Source of the DNA: Hymenopus coronatus
Lineage: Eukaryota > Arthropoda > Insecta > Mantodea > Hymenopodidae
DNA length: 64,000 nt
Direction: 5' to 3'
Assembly (NCBI GenBank): GCA_030762935.1
Contig: CM060884.1
Location: 70,867,696 to 70,931,695 of the forward strand
This document shows, piece by piece, positions 32,090-44,262 of this stretch. The position numbers and the translations under genes are program-made. Position 1 is the first letter of the stretch, and each line of letters opens with the position of its first letter. Under the pieces are notes generated by a model. That model was not told where the DNA came from. It searched no databases and saw only the letters and a program-made list of their open reading frames with translations.

Positions 32090-32560
32090 TCGCCATACGT
32101 TATGCGGTATTTCTTGGGTGGTACTAGCAACAGTATCAGTTATCTTTCTTCTCAAACTGTTCAAATTAGGCACACGTGTTGCGTATATCCTGTCATTTGC
32201 ATAACCTTAAAGAAAAAAGTCTAGGGGGTTATGTCTGGGGATCGTGGTGGCCAGAGTGTTGGTACATCGTGCCCAATCAATCTGTTAGGGAATGTGTTAT
32301 TCAGCAACGCTCTGACGTTTAATCCCCTATGTGGTAGTGCTTCATCTTGCTGGAGCAGGTTAAGTTTGGGTACAACCTAAAGCTATAAAATGTCCCGGCA
32401 AATGTTAGCTGTTATTGAGCTCTTAATAACAAAAAAGAAGGAATCAATGACCCTGTCATGCATTAAGCCACACCAGACATCCACTTTTGGGCATTTTGAG
32501 AGCCCCATATTCTCACATTGTGCCAGTTGATCTTCCCAGAAGTATGAACGGTAATACCTG
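32090..32560 (-). pseudogene. Decayed DDE transposase (Tc1/mariner-like superfamily), C-terminal half
   Basis: Three - strand frames join in order. First is KCPKVDVWCGLMHDRVIDSF (about 32540-32400). Next is LQQDEALPHRGLNVRALLNN (about 32360-32300), carrying the QQD-x-A-x-PH catalytic motif with a D. Last are TLWPPRSPDITP (about 32250) and NLNSLRRKITDTVASTTQEI (about 32170-32100). The order VWC, QQD-APPH, WPPRSPDLTPLDF and a closing helix matches insect Tc1/mariner-type transposases. Frameshifts and a stop after SPDITP make it dead. The N-terminal DNA-binding part is absent. Confidence 0.7.
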
Positions 32561-32593
32561 AAACAAAACAAAACAAAACAAAACAAAAAAAAG
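32561..32593. repeat. (CAAAA)n microsatellite
   Basis: Six or more AACAA/CAAAA units ending in an A run. Confidence 0.92.
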
Positions 32594-32707
32594 ACAAGAG
32601 TTTGTCGTTCATCTGCCACAAGCCACATAGCACTAAATTTAATAGTTATCATCTTATAGGAAGTTGTAATGTTGGAACGATATGTATTATTTTGCATTCA
32701 TATTTTT

Positions 32708-33010
32708 ACTTTTTCTATATGTACCATGTACATACTGTATAGAGAAGGTATTGTATTCCACCCAACATTTTGATTTCAAGATTTTATCAGAAATACATGT
32801 TTTGGGAGGCCTGTATACAAAATAAAAAGCATATTTACACTCGCTACACGTACTATATACATAGTGTATAGTGAAGGTATTGTATTGCACCCAAAAATTC
32901 GATACCGAGATTTCACCGGAAATACATGTTTTGGGAGCCTCTGAATCCCCCCCAAAAAAGCATTTTTACTTTCTCTACACGTACTATGTATATAGTATAG
33001 AGAAAGTATC
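32708..33010 (+). repeat. Head-to-tail array of PalHINE left arms
   Basis: Three palindrome-plus-arm units start at 32708, 32837 and 32968 (about 130 bp apart). Each unit ends at the A-tract and GCAT(A)TTT, where the next ACTTTCTC-like start follows. The third is cut after its palindrome. No interior or right end is present. Confidence 0.85.
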
Positions 33011-33069
33011 GTTTCGTAATCGGCTTACCCTTCCAGTATTTGTAGGACTGACAACCCCCTAGGACTAAC

Positions 33070-33378
33070 AAACCAATGCCTAGGGGTCAGAATCCTGTCA
33101 GGAAGCCAACGGCACGAAACCACCGAATGGAGAACCTGTTACAAGGGGTCAGCCCGTAGCATGAAAATGAGAAAGTAGATGATATGAAATGTAAGCGAAA
33201 TTGATGATTCGAAAGGTGATGATGGAGCAATTCGTGGAATGAGTGGCGCGGGAAACCGAAGAAAACCCGCCCAGACATCACTTCGTCCACAAGTCCCACA
33301 TGCGGGTGCTTGGAATCGAACTCTGGACGCCTAGATGGGAGGCGAGTGTCTAACCACTCAACCACGGCACCGCCGGCA
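33070..33378 (-). mobile_element. SINE3, tRNA-derived, copy 1
   Basis: The - strand head is GGTGCCGTGGTTGAGTGG with TTAGACACTCGCC and a B box GAGTTCGATTCC, like a Leu/Ser-type tRNA. The body has GAAGTGATGTCTGGGCGGGT and CGGTTTCCCGCGCC. Related copies are at 38030, 47932 and 60097. Confidence 0.78.
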
Positions 33379-33383
33379 AAGTA

Positions 33384-33467
33384 ATGTATTGGACCCAAAA
33401 ATTCGATACCGAGATAACACTGGAAATACATGTTTTGGAAGTCCTTGAATCCAAAAAAAGCATTGTT
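33384..33467 (+). mobile_element. PalHINE left arm
   Basis: Arm without palindrome, ending CCAAAAAAAGCATTGTT. It continues the head-to-tail arm array on the other side of SINE3. Confidence 0.82.
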
Positions 33468-33764
33468 ACTTTCTTTACACGCACTATGTACATAGTTATG
33501 GAGAAAGTATTGCATTGCACCCAAAAATTCGATACCAAGATATCACCGGGAATACATGTTTTGGGGCCCCCTGAATCCAAAAAAAGGTATTTTAGAAAAA
33601 TGTCCGTGTGTGTCTGTGTGTATGTGTTTGTGGGCAGCATAGCTCAAAAACGAAAAGTCCATTAAATACCAAACTTTCCAAGGATGCGACATGAAGATTT
33701 TCAAAAAAATCCCCCCCCAACTACCTTCTCTATACACTATGTACATAGTACGTATAGAGAAAGT
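33468..33764. mobile_element. PalHINE-derived mini-element with two palindromic ends (297 bp)
   Basis: A + palindrome, arm, TG microsatellite and part of the interior are joined at CCCCCAACTACC to a reversed palindrome ending AGAGAAAGT. Compare 14499-14787. Confidence 0.8.
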
Positions 33765-34048
33765 GGTACTAGTGATATGATTATGTATGCGGAATACACA
33801 AGCGTGTTTTCTCGCTACACGCAGGAGCGTGACACTGAGAACAAACCTATCAGTTTATTTTTTAAATATGATTTATGTCTTATGCAAGAGATTTCGTGAT
33901 CTCAGGAGTTTCACGGAAGTGCTTAATGCTTCAGTGCACATAACGATGTGATATGAAGTGGGTTAGAGTCAAAAAAGCAAAAAACAGCAAAGAAAAGCGT
34001 GTTGAACTAGAATCTGCTGTATAACAGAACCTACTTTATTTGTTTATT
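33765..34048. other. Unassigned stretch
   Basis: Non-repeat sequence. No gene recognised. Confidence 0.4.
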
Positions 34049-34135
34049 ACTTTCTCTGCACGTACTATGTACATAGTGTATAGAGGAAGTATTGTATTCT
34101 AGCCATAAAGTCGATACCCAGATTTTCAGAAAAAA
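34049..34135 (+). mobile_element. PalHINE left arm (host copy, continued at 34979)
   Basis: Palindrome and arm ending TTTTCAGAAAAAA, where a reverse copy is inserted. Confidence 0.87.
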
Positions 34136-34978
34136 TGACTTTCTCTACGTCTCTGCAACGAATTATTGTTAAACAGCTTATGCTTTTTTTACTTCATGCT
34201 AATCGAGAAAAAATTAGCAGAGTCTTATTACTTGCTTCCTTGTAAGTATAAGCGAAATAAGGGAGTAGCTAAGGGTAAAGTGATAGTCAAAAGCTGATTG
34301 CTATGTGACTGAAGTTTCTTTGTTTGTATGGACAAGAGTTGACAAATTCCTGTATGAGAAAATTAATAAGTTTTTCAAAGCTGAAACCAAAAACAACGAA
34401 TATCTCAAAAACGATCCACTCCACGAAAAAAAGTATATAACGTAAATTGTGTATTTTAATGTACTCTACATCTTTTGTGTGGTAAGCTTTTGTCCATCCC
34501 TTACGGTTTAGCAGTTATACATAATTCCGTAAAATTCATGGAGAACAAAGTAGTCTTCAGAGGCTATTCCCAGAAAATTCAAGATATACATTTTTATTTG
34601 CCAGCTATATTTCTTTAATATACGATATTTTGATCAAAATTATTAGAGCCATTTTTGAGAAAATAAAAAATTTCGAACATTTTTCCATGTAAAGGGTAGT
34701 TGGGGATGGGGAGATTTTCTTGAAAATCTTCGTGTCGTATCCTTGGAAGATACTGCACTTAAATACCAAGTTTGATATTTAACGGACTTTTCATTTTTGA
34801 GCTATGCTTTCCACAGACACACACACACGCAAACCTATTTCCAAGAATATATATACTTTTTTTTTTGGATTCAGGGGGACCCAATGCATGTATTTCCGGT
34901 GAAATCTCAATATCGAATTGTTCGGTGGAATGCACTACCTTCTCTATACATTATGTACATAGTACGTTTAGCAAAAGT
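34136..34978 (-). mobile_element. PalHINE, nearly full length, nested
   Basis: Lacks the terminal hairpin (starts TGACTTTCTCTACG). It runs to the palindrome and GCAAAAGT. Confidence 0.92.
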
Positions 34979-35663
34979 AAAAAATCGTGTGTGTTGTGTG
35001 CGTGTGCGTGTGTGAGTGCGTGCGCGGGCGTCTGGACAGCATAGCTCAGAAGTCCGTTAAATACCAAACTTGTCTTCCCCCAACCCCAACTACACTTTAC
35101 ATGGAAAAATGTTCTAAAATTTTGATTTCCTCAAAAATGACTCTAACGATTTTGATTAAAATCTCTTATATTTAAGATATTTACAGGTCAAATAAAATGC
35201 ATATCTTGAATTTTTGGGAATAGCCTCCAAAAACCTCTTTATTCTGGATATTTTTATTGTATTATGCATAACTGGTAAACCGTAAGAGATAGACAAAAAC
35301 TTACTACACAAAAAATGTAGATCTCGTTAAAACACTCAATTTAGGCCGAATACATTTTTTTCATACAGTTGGCCATTTTAGAGATATTCCTTGTTATTGG
35401 TTTCAGTTTAAAAAAAAAAAATCTCACACGGAAAGTTGCAAATCCCTGGTCATGCATAGAAACGGATTTCATCCACATGGCAACCAATTTTTAAAAGATT
35501 TGACTATCGTCTTAGCCTAATGTATTCCTTTATTTCTCTTCTACTTACAAGAAAACATTTCTGCTAATGTTTATCTCGATCAGCATGGAATAGAAGTATA
35601 AGCTTACTAACAATAATTTGTTACAGAGAATTAGATAAAATCATGTGAATGGAACAAATCAGA
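34979..35663 (+). mobile_element. PalHINE, remainder of host copy
   Basis: Resumes AAAAAATCGTGTG with a TG/CG repeat. The right end is intact (ATGTGAATGGAACAAATCAGA). Confidence 0.9.
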
Positions 35664-36021
35664 TTTTTTTCCCATTTTTATCTAAGCAAGTCTTTCCGCG
35701 TCAGGACAAAATGGAAGCTGTAGCACAACAGAATGACCTTGCATAATATCAAGGTCAACTCAGCAGCATACAATGAATGAATGGTGTGACCTGCAATATG
35801 CACTATGCACTATAAAGATACATGATTTTTCATAAAGATTCATACTTTTTCTCCCAATTCCCTTAAAATGATAAACATTGTATAAATTCTTGATAAACCA
35901 GTGCATCATTACAAAGTATATTTAGAAATTCTCCATATGCATGTGCGTTTTTCTTCAAAAGAAAAAGCATTATTAATATCCCACGTGTTTACATGCCCAG
36001 ATCTCAACAAAGATTAAAACA
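35664..36021. other. Unassigned stretch
   Basis: AT-rich non-repeat sequence without a recognisable gene. Confidence 0.4.
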
Positions 36022-36824
36022 TCTGATGTCTTCCATTCACATAATTTTCTCTACAACGCTGTAACAAATTATTGTTAAAAAGTATATTCTTCTATCTACT
36101 TTATGATAATTCAGATAAAAATTAGCAGAAATTGTCTTATTACTTGCTTCCTTGTAAGTAGAAAGTAAATAAGGGAATACCCTAGACTAAAGTGATAGTC
36201 AAATAGCTGGTTGCTGTTTGTTTGAAATCCGTTTCTATGCAGGGCCAGGTGTTTGAGAAAAGTTAAGTATTTTATATCGGAAAACAATAACAAGGAATAT
36301 CTTTAAAACGATCAACTCAAAAAAAAAAAAAAAAGTATATAACATAAATTGTGTGTTTTAACGTGCTCTACATTTTTTGTGTGGTACGTTTTTGTACATC
36401 TCTTACGGTTTAGCAGTTAGGCAAAATTCCCTAAAATTCATTCAGAATAAAGTAGTATTTAAAGGCTATTGCCAGAAAATTCAAGATAAACATTTTTTTG
36501 ATCAAAGTTAGCGAAATTTTTGGAAAAATCAAAATGTTTGAAAAATGTTACATGTAAAGGGCAGTTGGGATGGGGCCTTTCTTGAAAATCTCCGTGTCGC
36601 ATACTTGGAAGATACTGAGTTTAAATACCAAGCTTGATATTTTACCGACTTATCCTTTTTGTGCTATGCTGCCCATAGATACACACATGGACATTTTTCT
36701 AAAAATGTTTTTTTGGATTCAGGGGTCTCAATACACGTATTTCCGTCGAACTCTCGTTATCGAATTTTTGGGTGTAATAGAATGCCTTCTCTATACGCTA
36801 TTACAAAGTACGTGTAGAGAAAGT
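36022..36824 (-). mobile_element. PalHINE, full length (803 bp)
   Basis: TCTGATGTCTTCC to AGAGAAAGT. The next reverse copy follows after four bases. Confidence 0.92.
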
Positions 36825-36828
36825 AAAA

Positions 36829-37600
36829 TATTATGTGTTTCATTCACATGACTTTCTCTACATCTCTGCAACAAATTATTTTTAAAAAGCTTATGCTTTT
36901 TAGCAGAAATAGTCTCTTACTTGCTTCCTTGTAAATAGAAGCGAAATAAGGGAGTACAATAGGTTAAAGTGATAGTGAAAAGCTGGTTGCTTTGTGACTG
37001 AAGTTCCTTTGTATGGACAGAAGTTGTAAATTCCTGTATGAGAAAAGTATGTTTTTTGAAGTTGAAACCAGTAACAAAGAATATCTCAAAAACGACCCAC
37101 TCCACGAAAAAAAGGTATATAACATAAGTTGTGTTTTAACGAGCTCTGCATTTTCTGTTAAGTAAGTTTTTGTCTATCTCTTACGATTTGCCAGTTATGC
37201 AAAATTGCGTAAAATTAATCCAGAATAAAGTAGTCTTCAGAGGCTATTCCCAGAAAATTCAAGATATACATTTTATATGTCAAGTAAATACCTTTAATAT
37301 ATGATATTTTAATCAAAACCATTAGAGCTATTTTTGAGAATATCAACATTTTCGGACATTTTTCCATGTAAAGAGTAGTTTGGGGTGGGGGCATTTTCTT
37401 GAAAATCTTCGTGTCGTATCCTTGGAAAATACTGAACTTAAATACCAAGTTTGGTATTTAACTGGCACAGACATGGACCAATTTCTAAAACTTTTCTTTT
37501 TCAGGAGGGTCCAAAACATATATTTCCGGTGAAATCTCGGTATCGAATTTTTGGATGCAATATATCATCTTCTGTATACACTAGTACGCGTAGAGAAAGT
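36829..37600 (-). mobile_element. PalHINE, full length (772 bp), in tandem
   Basis: Right end ATTATGTGTTTCATTCACATG to GCGTAGAGAAAGT. The palindrome centre is partly deleted. Confidence 0.92.
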
Positions 37601-38029
37601 AATAAAGGTAAAAACTAAGGTAATTAAATGTTTCTTGCGGCGTTATGCTTTCACTATTAGAAGCTCACATAATATCATGCTCTGAAAAAGGGGTGCGAAC
37701 CGCGTGTTTACTTCCATATCGTCATAAAACGATAAACTTTAAAACAAATGCCAGTAAATGCTTTCTTGATTCTTAACTGCTCAGTTTACGGGCGTTTTTA
37801 TTATTATTAGTTTTTTATTTCCCTTTATACCTCGCTTTTAACTGCATACTGGTCATATCGCTGGCTGTTACCTTTTGAACATGTTACCTATTAGCAATGG
37901 TGTTAACTCGCATATAGTAAGTTATCATTTTTTTTCTTTGGGTTTTTATAATTTAAATATCTCCCCCCCCCTCTCTCTCTCTCTCATACACACACACACA
38001 CACACACGCGCCTGGGTGAGGAGTTTTTT
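37601..38029. other. Unassigned stretch with CT/CA repeats
   Basis: Contains (CT)n followed by (CA)n at about 37966-38008. Nothing else is recognised. Confidence 0.45.
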
Positions 38030-38268
38030 TGTTTTGGTAGTGTTTAATGCCCCCTTTAACTACTTATGGCACCGCAGGCGGTGACACTGATGATACAGGA
38101 ATGAAGATGGATCACCGATGGAATGCGATGGCGGTGAAACCGGAGAACCCGGAAAAAACCCGCCCCAGCGCCGCTTTGTCCACCACAAATCTCACATGCG
38201 GTCACTTGGGATGGAACCTAGAATGTCTAGGTGAGAGGCGATTGGTCTAACCACTCGGCCACGGGTGG
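38030..38268 (-). mobile_element. SINE3, tRNA-derived, copy 2
   Basis: The - strand head is CCGTGGCCGAGTGGTTAGAC. Body segments CACAAATCTCACATGCGG and AAACCCGCCCCAGCGCCGCT (+ strand view) are shared with the copy at 60097. The adjoining GGCCTCATAGCTCAATTGGT (- strand, about 38276-38296) is a second tRNA-like 5' half. Confidence 0.8.
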
Positions 38269-38314
38269 GGAGTGCTTTACCAATTGAGCTATGAGGCCAG
38301 AGGTGTTTATTTTT

Positions 38315-39377
38315 ACTTTCTCTACACGTACTATGTAGTGTATAGAAGGTATTGCACTCCACCCAAAAATTGATACCGAGATTTCACCGGAAATATATTA
38401 TGTTTTAGGATCCCCTTTATCTAAAAAAAGCTTTTTCGGAAAAAGGTCCGTGTGTGTATGTGAACACGATTACTCCTAAACGAAAAATCGGTAAAATGCC
38501 AAACTTGGTATTTAAGTATAGTATCTTCCAGGGATGCGACACGAAGATTTTGAGAAAAATCCCCCCACCCTCAACTACCCTTTACATGGAACTTTTTTTC
38601 GAAGATTTTGATTTTCTCAAAAATGGCTCTAATGATTTTGATTAAAATACCTTATGTTTAAGATATTTTTGTGACAAACGAAATGTATATCTTCAATTTT
38701 CTAGGAATAGCTTCTAGAGACATGTTTATTCCGGATGAATTTTGCGGAATTTTGCATAATTGGTTAACCGTAAGAGATAGACAAAACTTACGACACAAAA
38801 AATGTAGATCTCGTTAAAATACAAGAACGGTCAACTCCACGAAAAGAACGTATATTACATAAATTGTGTGTTTTAACGAGATTTACATTTTTATGTAGGA
38901 AGTTTCTGTCTATCTATTACGGTTTACTAGTTATGCAAAATTCCACAAAATGCATCCAGAACAGACAGATCTTCAGAAGCTATTCCCAGAAAATTCAAGA
39001 TATACATTTTATTTGTGATGGAAATGGCTTTAATATGTGGTATTTTAATAAAAATCGTTATCCATATTTTTTAAATCAAAATTTTCAAAAATGTTTTCAT
39101 ATAAAGTGTAGTTTGGGGTGGGGGGATTTGCTTGAAAATCTTGGTATCGCGTCCTTGGAAGATACTGAACTTAAATACCAAGTTTGGTATTTAACGGTCT
39201 TTTTGTTTTTGAATTATGCTGTCCCCAGACACACACAACAGACACATGGACCTTTTTGTAATTTGTTTTTATTCAGGGGGTCCTAAAACATGTATTTCCG
39301 ATGAAATCTCGGTATCGACTTTTGGGTGCAATACAATACCTTCTCTCTACACTATGTATAGTACGTGTAGAGAAAGT
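38315..39377. mobile_element. PalHINE inverted dimer with palindromes at both outer ends (1,063 bp)
   Basis: A + copy (38315-about 38823) lacking its right end is joined near AAAATACAAGAACGG to a reverse copy (about 38824-39377) lacking its right end. Both outer termini are the palindrome and AGAGAAAGT. Confidence 0.88.
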
Positions 39378-39932
39378 AATAAACTCCTATATGTCCATTC
39401 TCCTCTGTTACCTTGACAATAGAACATATAGTCACAAAATATCAACAAATCAGCGCCATCGAACTCCATAAAGCAATTGAAAACCAGTCAGCTTATTTCA
39501 AGTTTTTTTTCTTCAGAACATTGGAATAATAAAAGAATTGTAAATCATGGTTAGCATATGTTATTCCAACAATTAATTTTTTCTTCACATAGCTCTTGTT
39601 TCAACTATTAACTGTATATCTGTAAAGTGTATTATTTATATGTATTGTATATTTTTAATATGTAGGTACTTTTCCCAAGGTTATGTTTAATGTTTCCAAA
39701 ACATACTTGTATATGCATTATGTACCACTTTGTAAAAGTCGCTATAAGACACAAGATGTTTAGCGACTAAAATAACTTTATTAAAACAATTCATTAAAAG
39801 TATTAGTTGCTTTCAACTTCAGCTGCACCAACGGCTATTATTGCTCGCTACGAATTTCCCATCAAAACTGACTCAATTGCTGCACGCTCAGCATTCCCAG
39901 TTGAAACCGAACTCTGGGTAGGACAGGTTTTT
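39378..39932. other. Unassigned AT-rich stretch
   Basis: Non-repeat sequence. A short open segment near 39810-39930 is not recognisable. Confidence 0.4.
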
Positions 39933-40770
39933 AGTTTCTCTACGCGTACTATGTACATAGTGTATAGAGAAGGTAATGAATTGCATCCAAAAACTCGATA
40001 ACGACATTTCACCGCCAATACATGTTTTTGGACCTCCTGAATAAAAAAAAAAAAAAAAAAAAAAGAACATTTTTAGAAAAAAATCCGTGTATGCGTGTGA
40101 CATCATAGCTCAAAAACGAAAAGGCCGTTAAATACCAAACTTTAAATTTGGTATATTCCAAGTATACGACATGAAGACTTTCAAAAATATCCCCCCACCC
40201 TCAACTACCCTTTACATGGAACTTTTTCGTAAATTTAGATTTTCTCAAAAATGGCTCTAGCGATTTTGATAAAAATATCATATATTAAAGATATTTACCT
40301 GACAAATAATATGTATATCTTGAATTTTTTGGGAATAGCCTCTGAAGACTACTTTATTCCGGATAAATTTTACGAAATTTTGCATAACTGATAAATAGTA
40401 AGAGATGGACAAAAACTTACTACACAAAAAAGTAGACCACGTTAAAACACACACTTATGTCATATATGTACATTTTTTTTTCATGGAGTTGGTCGTTTTT
40501 GAGATATTCCTTGTTATAGGTTTCAGCTTTAAAAAATGTTTGTCAACTCCTGTCCCTATAAACAAAGGCACTTCATTCATATAGCAACCAGCTTTTGACT
40601 ATCACTTTAACCTGTGGCCCTTATTTCGCTTCTACTTACAAGGAAGCAGATAATAGGACTATTTCTGCTAATTTTTTCTCGATTAGCATGAAGTAAATAG
40701 AAGAATAAGCTTTTTAACAATAATTAGTTGCAGAGATGTAGAGAAAGTCGTGTGAATTGAACACATCAGA
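39933..40770 (+). mobile_element. PalHINE, full length (838 bp)
   Basis: Palindrome, A-tract (40040-40063), interior and intact right end ending ACACATCAGA. Confidence 0.94.
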
Positions 40771-41118
40771 TTTTTCCTTTTATACCTCGCGGTCACGAGG
40801 CAGGAAATTTCCAGAAGCAGTCAGACTGCGAATCTCCGCAGTTGTCATAAACTCGCTCAGATGTAACAATGCCTGATGGATGCCAACAATCAGCTATGAC
40901 TTATTAAGCAATCCGTTCACACACGTTCGGCGATTACTGCTGTCGGGTATGGTCGCAGTATCAACAGGAATTACTAACTAACCGATGATTACATTAACGG
41001 CGGGTAAGAATATTCGGACCAGAAATAAGTACCAATAAATAGAATTACATTAAATACGCACTAAAGATAACAATGACATTTATGACGCGTAATAACTGTA
41101 AATATAATGGACATAAAA
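40771..41118. other. Unassigned stretch
   Basis: Contains the short palindrome CCTCGCGGTCACGAGG (40787-40802). No gene seen. Confidence 0.4.
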
Positions 41119-41409
41119 TGTCTTCCATTCGCATAACTTTCTCTAGCTGTCGTATATACAAACCTATTCTTACAAAAGGTTATTCTTTTATCCATTTCAT
41201 AATAATTGAGATACACATTTACAGAAGTAGTCTTATTACTTGCTTCCTTGTAAGTAGAAGAAAATAAGGGAATACACCAGGCTAAAGTGGAGTAAAATCT
41301 TTTAAAAGCTGGTTGCCATGCGATTGAACTTCCTTTGTTTCTATAGCCGGGAGTTGACAAATTCATAAGTATTTTAAATCTGAAACCAATAACAAGGAAT
41401 ACCTTAAAA
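41119..41409 (-). mobile_element. PalHINE right part (host copy, continued at 42293)
   Basis: Older-type right end (TCTTCCATTCGCATAACTTTC) to CCTTAAAA, where the next reverse copy is inserted. Confidence 0.83.
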
Positions 41410-42292
41410 TCTGATGTGTTCCATTCACATGACTTTCTCTACAACTCTGCAATAAATTGTCGTTAAAAAGCTTATGCTTCTATTTACTTCCTGCTAATCG
41501 ACAAAAAATTAGGAGAAATAGTCTTATTACTTGCTTCCTTATTAGCAGAAGCGAAATAAGGGAGTATAATAGATTAAAGTGATAGTCAAAAGCTGGTTGC
41601 TATGTGACTGAAGTTCCTTTGTTTGTATGGACAGGAGTTGCCAAAGTCCTGTATGAGAAAAGTATTTTTTTATAGCTGAAACTAAAAACAAGGAATATCT
41701 CAAAATCAATTAACTCCACGAAAAAAAAAATGTATATAATATAAATTGTGTGTTTTAAAGTGCTCTATATTTGTTGTGTGGTAAGTTTTTGTCCATCTCT
41801 TACGGTTTAGCAGTTATGTAAAATCCGTAAAATTGACCCAGAATAAAGTAGTCTTTAGAGGCTATTCCCAGAAAATTCAAAATATACATTTTATTTGTCA
41901 GGTAAATATCTTTAATATGCGATATTTTAATCAAAATCGTTATAGCCATTTTTTAGAAAATCAAAGTTTTCGAAAAAAGTTCCATGTGAAGGGTAGTTTG
42001 GGGTGGGGGGATTTTTCTCAAAATCTTCGTGTCGCATCGCTGGAAGATACTAAACTTAAATACCAAGTTTGGTATTTTACCGACTTTTCGTTTTTGAGTT
42101 GTCGTGTTCACAGACAAACGGACACACACACACACACACACACACACGGACATTTTTCTGAAAATACTTTTTTTTTTTTTTTTATTCAGGGGACCCTAAA
42201 ACATATGTTTCCGATGAAATCTCGGTATCGAATTTTTTGATGGAGTGCAATACCCTCTTTATACACATGTACATAGTACGTATAGAGAAAGT
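41410..42292 (-). mobile_element. PalHINE, full length (883 bp), nested
   Basis: TCTGATGTGTTCC to AGAGAAAGT. CA microsatellite at 42123-42147 and a T tract after it. Confidence 0.94.
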
Positions 42293-42817
42293 AAAAATGG
42301 CCAGCTCTACCAAAAAAACAAACAAACAAAAACTAGCAACAAAAAACACTCCATGACATGTGTTTTAACAAGATATTTTTTTGTGAGGTAAGTGAGGTTT
42401 AATCGACTTGCAAAATTCTGAAAAACTCATCCAGAATAAAGTGGTACTCAGAGACAATTCCATGAAAATTCAAAATATGTTTTGGGGTTCTCGGAGTCCG
42501 GAAAAAGTAATTTTAAAACATCTGATGTGTACCATTCACATGACTTTCTCTACATCTTTGCAACAAATTATTGTTAAAAAACTTATGCTTCTATTTACTT
42601 CATTATAATCGAGAAAAATTAGATGAAATGGTCTTATTACTTGCTTCCTTGTAAGTGGAAGCGAAATAAGGGAGTACCATTTTTGAGATATTTCTTGTTA
42701 TTGGTTTCAGTTTTGAAATACTTAATACTTTTTTCATACGGGAACTTGTCAACTCCTGGCCATACAAACAAAGGATCTTCTAAGCCTCATCTATAATGGT
42801 CATATAGGCAACGTTTT
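42293..42817. mobile_element. Jumble of PalHINE fragments
   Basis: Reverse interior (42293-42478) and a short + arm (42479-42516) come first. A reverse right-end piece starting TCTGATGTGTACC follows (about 42519-42682), then a + interior piece (42683-about 42785). Confidence 0.7.
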
Positions 42818-42931
42818 ACTTTCTCTAAACGTACTATGTACATAGTGTATAGAGAAAGTATTGTATTCCACCCAAAATTTCGATACCGAGATTTCAAGGG
42901 AAATACATGTTTTGGGACTCCCTAAACCTGG
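42818..42931 (+). mobile_element. PalHINE left arm
   Basis: Canonical palindrome and arm ending at an A25-type tract (42933-42957), where a reverse copy is inserted. Confidence 0.86.
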
Positions 42932-42957
42932 CAAAAAAAAAAAAAAAAAAAAAAAAA

Positions 42958-43699
42958 TCTGATGTGTTCTATTCACATGACTTTCTATACATCTCTGCAA
43001 CAAATTATTGTTAAAAACCTTATGCTTCTATTTACTTCATGCTAAACGAGAACAAATTAGCAGAAATAGTCTTATTATTTGCTTCCTTGTAAGTAGAGGC
43101 GAAATAAGGGAGTACCATAGGTTAAAGTGATAGTCAAAAGCTGGTTGCTATGTAGCTGAAGTTCCTTTGTTTGTATGAACAGGAGTTGAAAAATTACGTG
43201 AGAAAAGAGTAAGTTTTTTCAAAGCTGAAACCAAAAACAAGGAATATCGCAAAAACAATCAACTCCACGTGTGTTTTAACGTGCTCTACAATTTTTGTGT
43301 GGTACGTCTTTGTCCATATCTTACGGTTTAGCAGTTAGGTAAGATCAGCAGTTATCAAAATGGTTAGAGCCATTTTTGAGAAAATCAACAATTTGAATTT
43401 TTTTCCATATAAAGGGTAGTTGGAAGTGGGGGGGGTCTTTTTTGAAAATCTTCATGTCGCATTCTTGAAAGACACTGAACTTAAATATCAAGTTTGATAT
43501 TTAACGGACTCTTAGTTTTTGTGCTGTGCTGTAGACACACGTGCGCGCGCGTGGGTGGACATTTAAACATTAACAATGCTTTTTTTTCTTCCTCAGGGGT
43601 CCCGAAACATATATTTCCGGTGAAATCTTGATATCGAATTTTTTAGTACAGTACATTACCTTCTCTATACACTATGTATATAGTACATGTAGAGAAAGT
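42958..43699 (-). mobile_element. PalHINE, nearly full length (742 bp)
   Basis: Right end and palindromic end intact. The part around the GGGAATAGCC segment is deleted. Confidence 0.9.
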
Positions 43700-43708
43700 A
43701 AAAATAAA

Positions 43709-44262
43709 CCTGATGTGTTCCTTTCACATGATTTTCTCTAGCCTATGCTACAAATTATCGTTAAAAAACTTATTCTTCTATTTACTTCATGCAAATTGAG
43801 AAAATATAGCAGAAATAATCTTTATTACTTGCTTCCTTGTAAGCAGAAGGGAAATAAGGGAGTACCACAGGCTAAAGCGATAGTCAAAAGCTGGTTGCTA
43901 TGTACTTGAAGTTCCTTTGGGGTAGTTATGCAAAATTCCGCAAAATGTATCCAGAATAAAGCTGTCTTCAGAGGCTATTTCGAAAAAGTTCAAAGTTTAC
44001 ATTTTATTTGTCATGTAAATATGTAAATACCATGTTTGGTATTTAACGTACTATTCGTTTTTGATCTATGCTGCCTACAGACCAACACGCACATACACAC
44101 ACACTAACAGACACACATCCGGACATTTTTGTAAAAAAAAAAAAAAGGTTTTGGTTTTCGGGCCTCAAAACGTGTATTTCTGGTGAAACCTCTGTATCAA
44201 ATTTTTGGGTGCATTACTATACCTTCGCTATACAATATGCACATTGTACGTGAAGAGAAAGT
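43709..44262 (-). mobile_element. PalHINE with internal deletion, in tandem
   Basis: CCTGATGTGTTCC right end to GAAGAGAAAGT. An internal deletion follows TTCCTTTGGGG. Confidence 0.87.
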
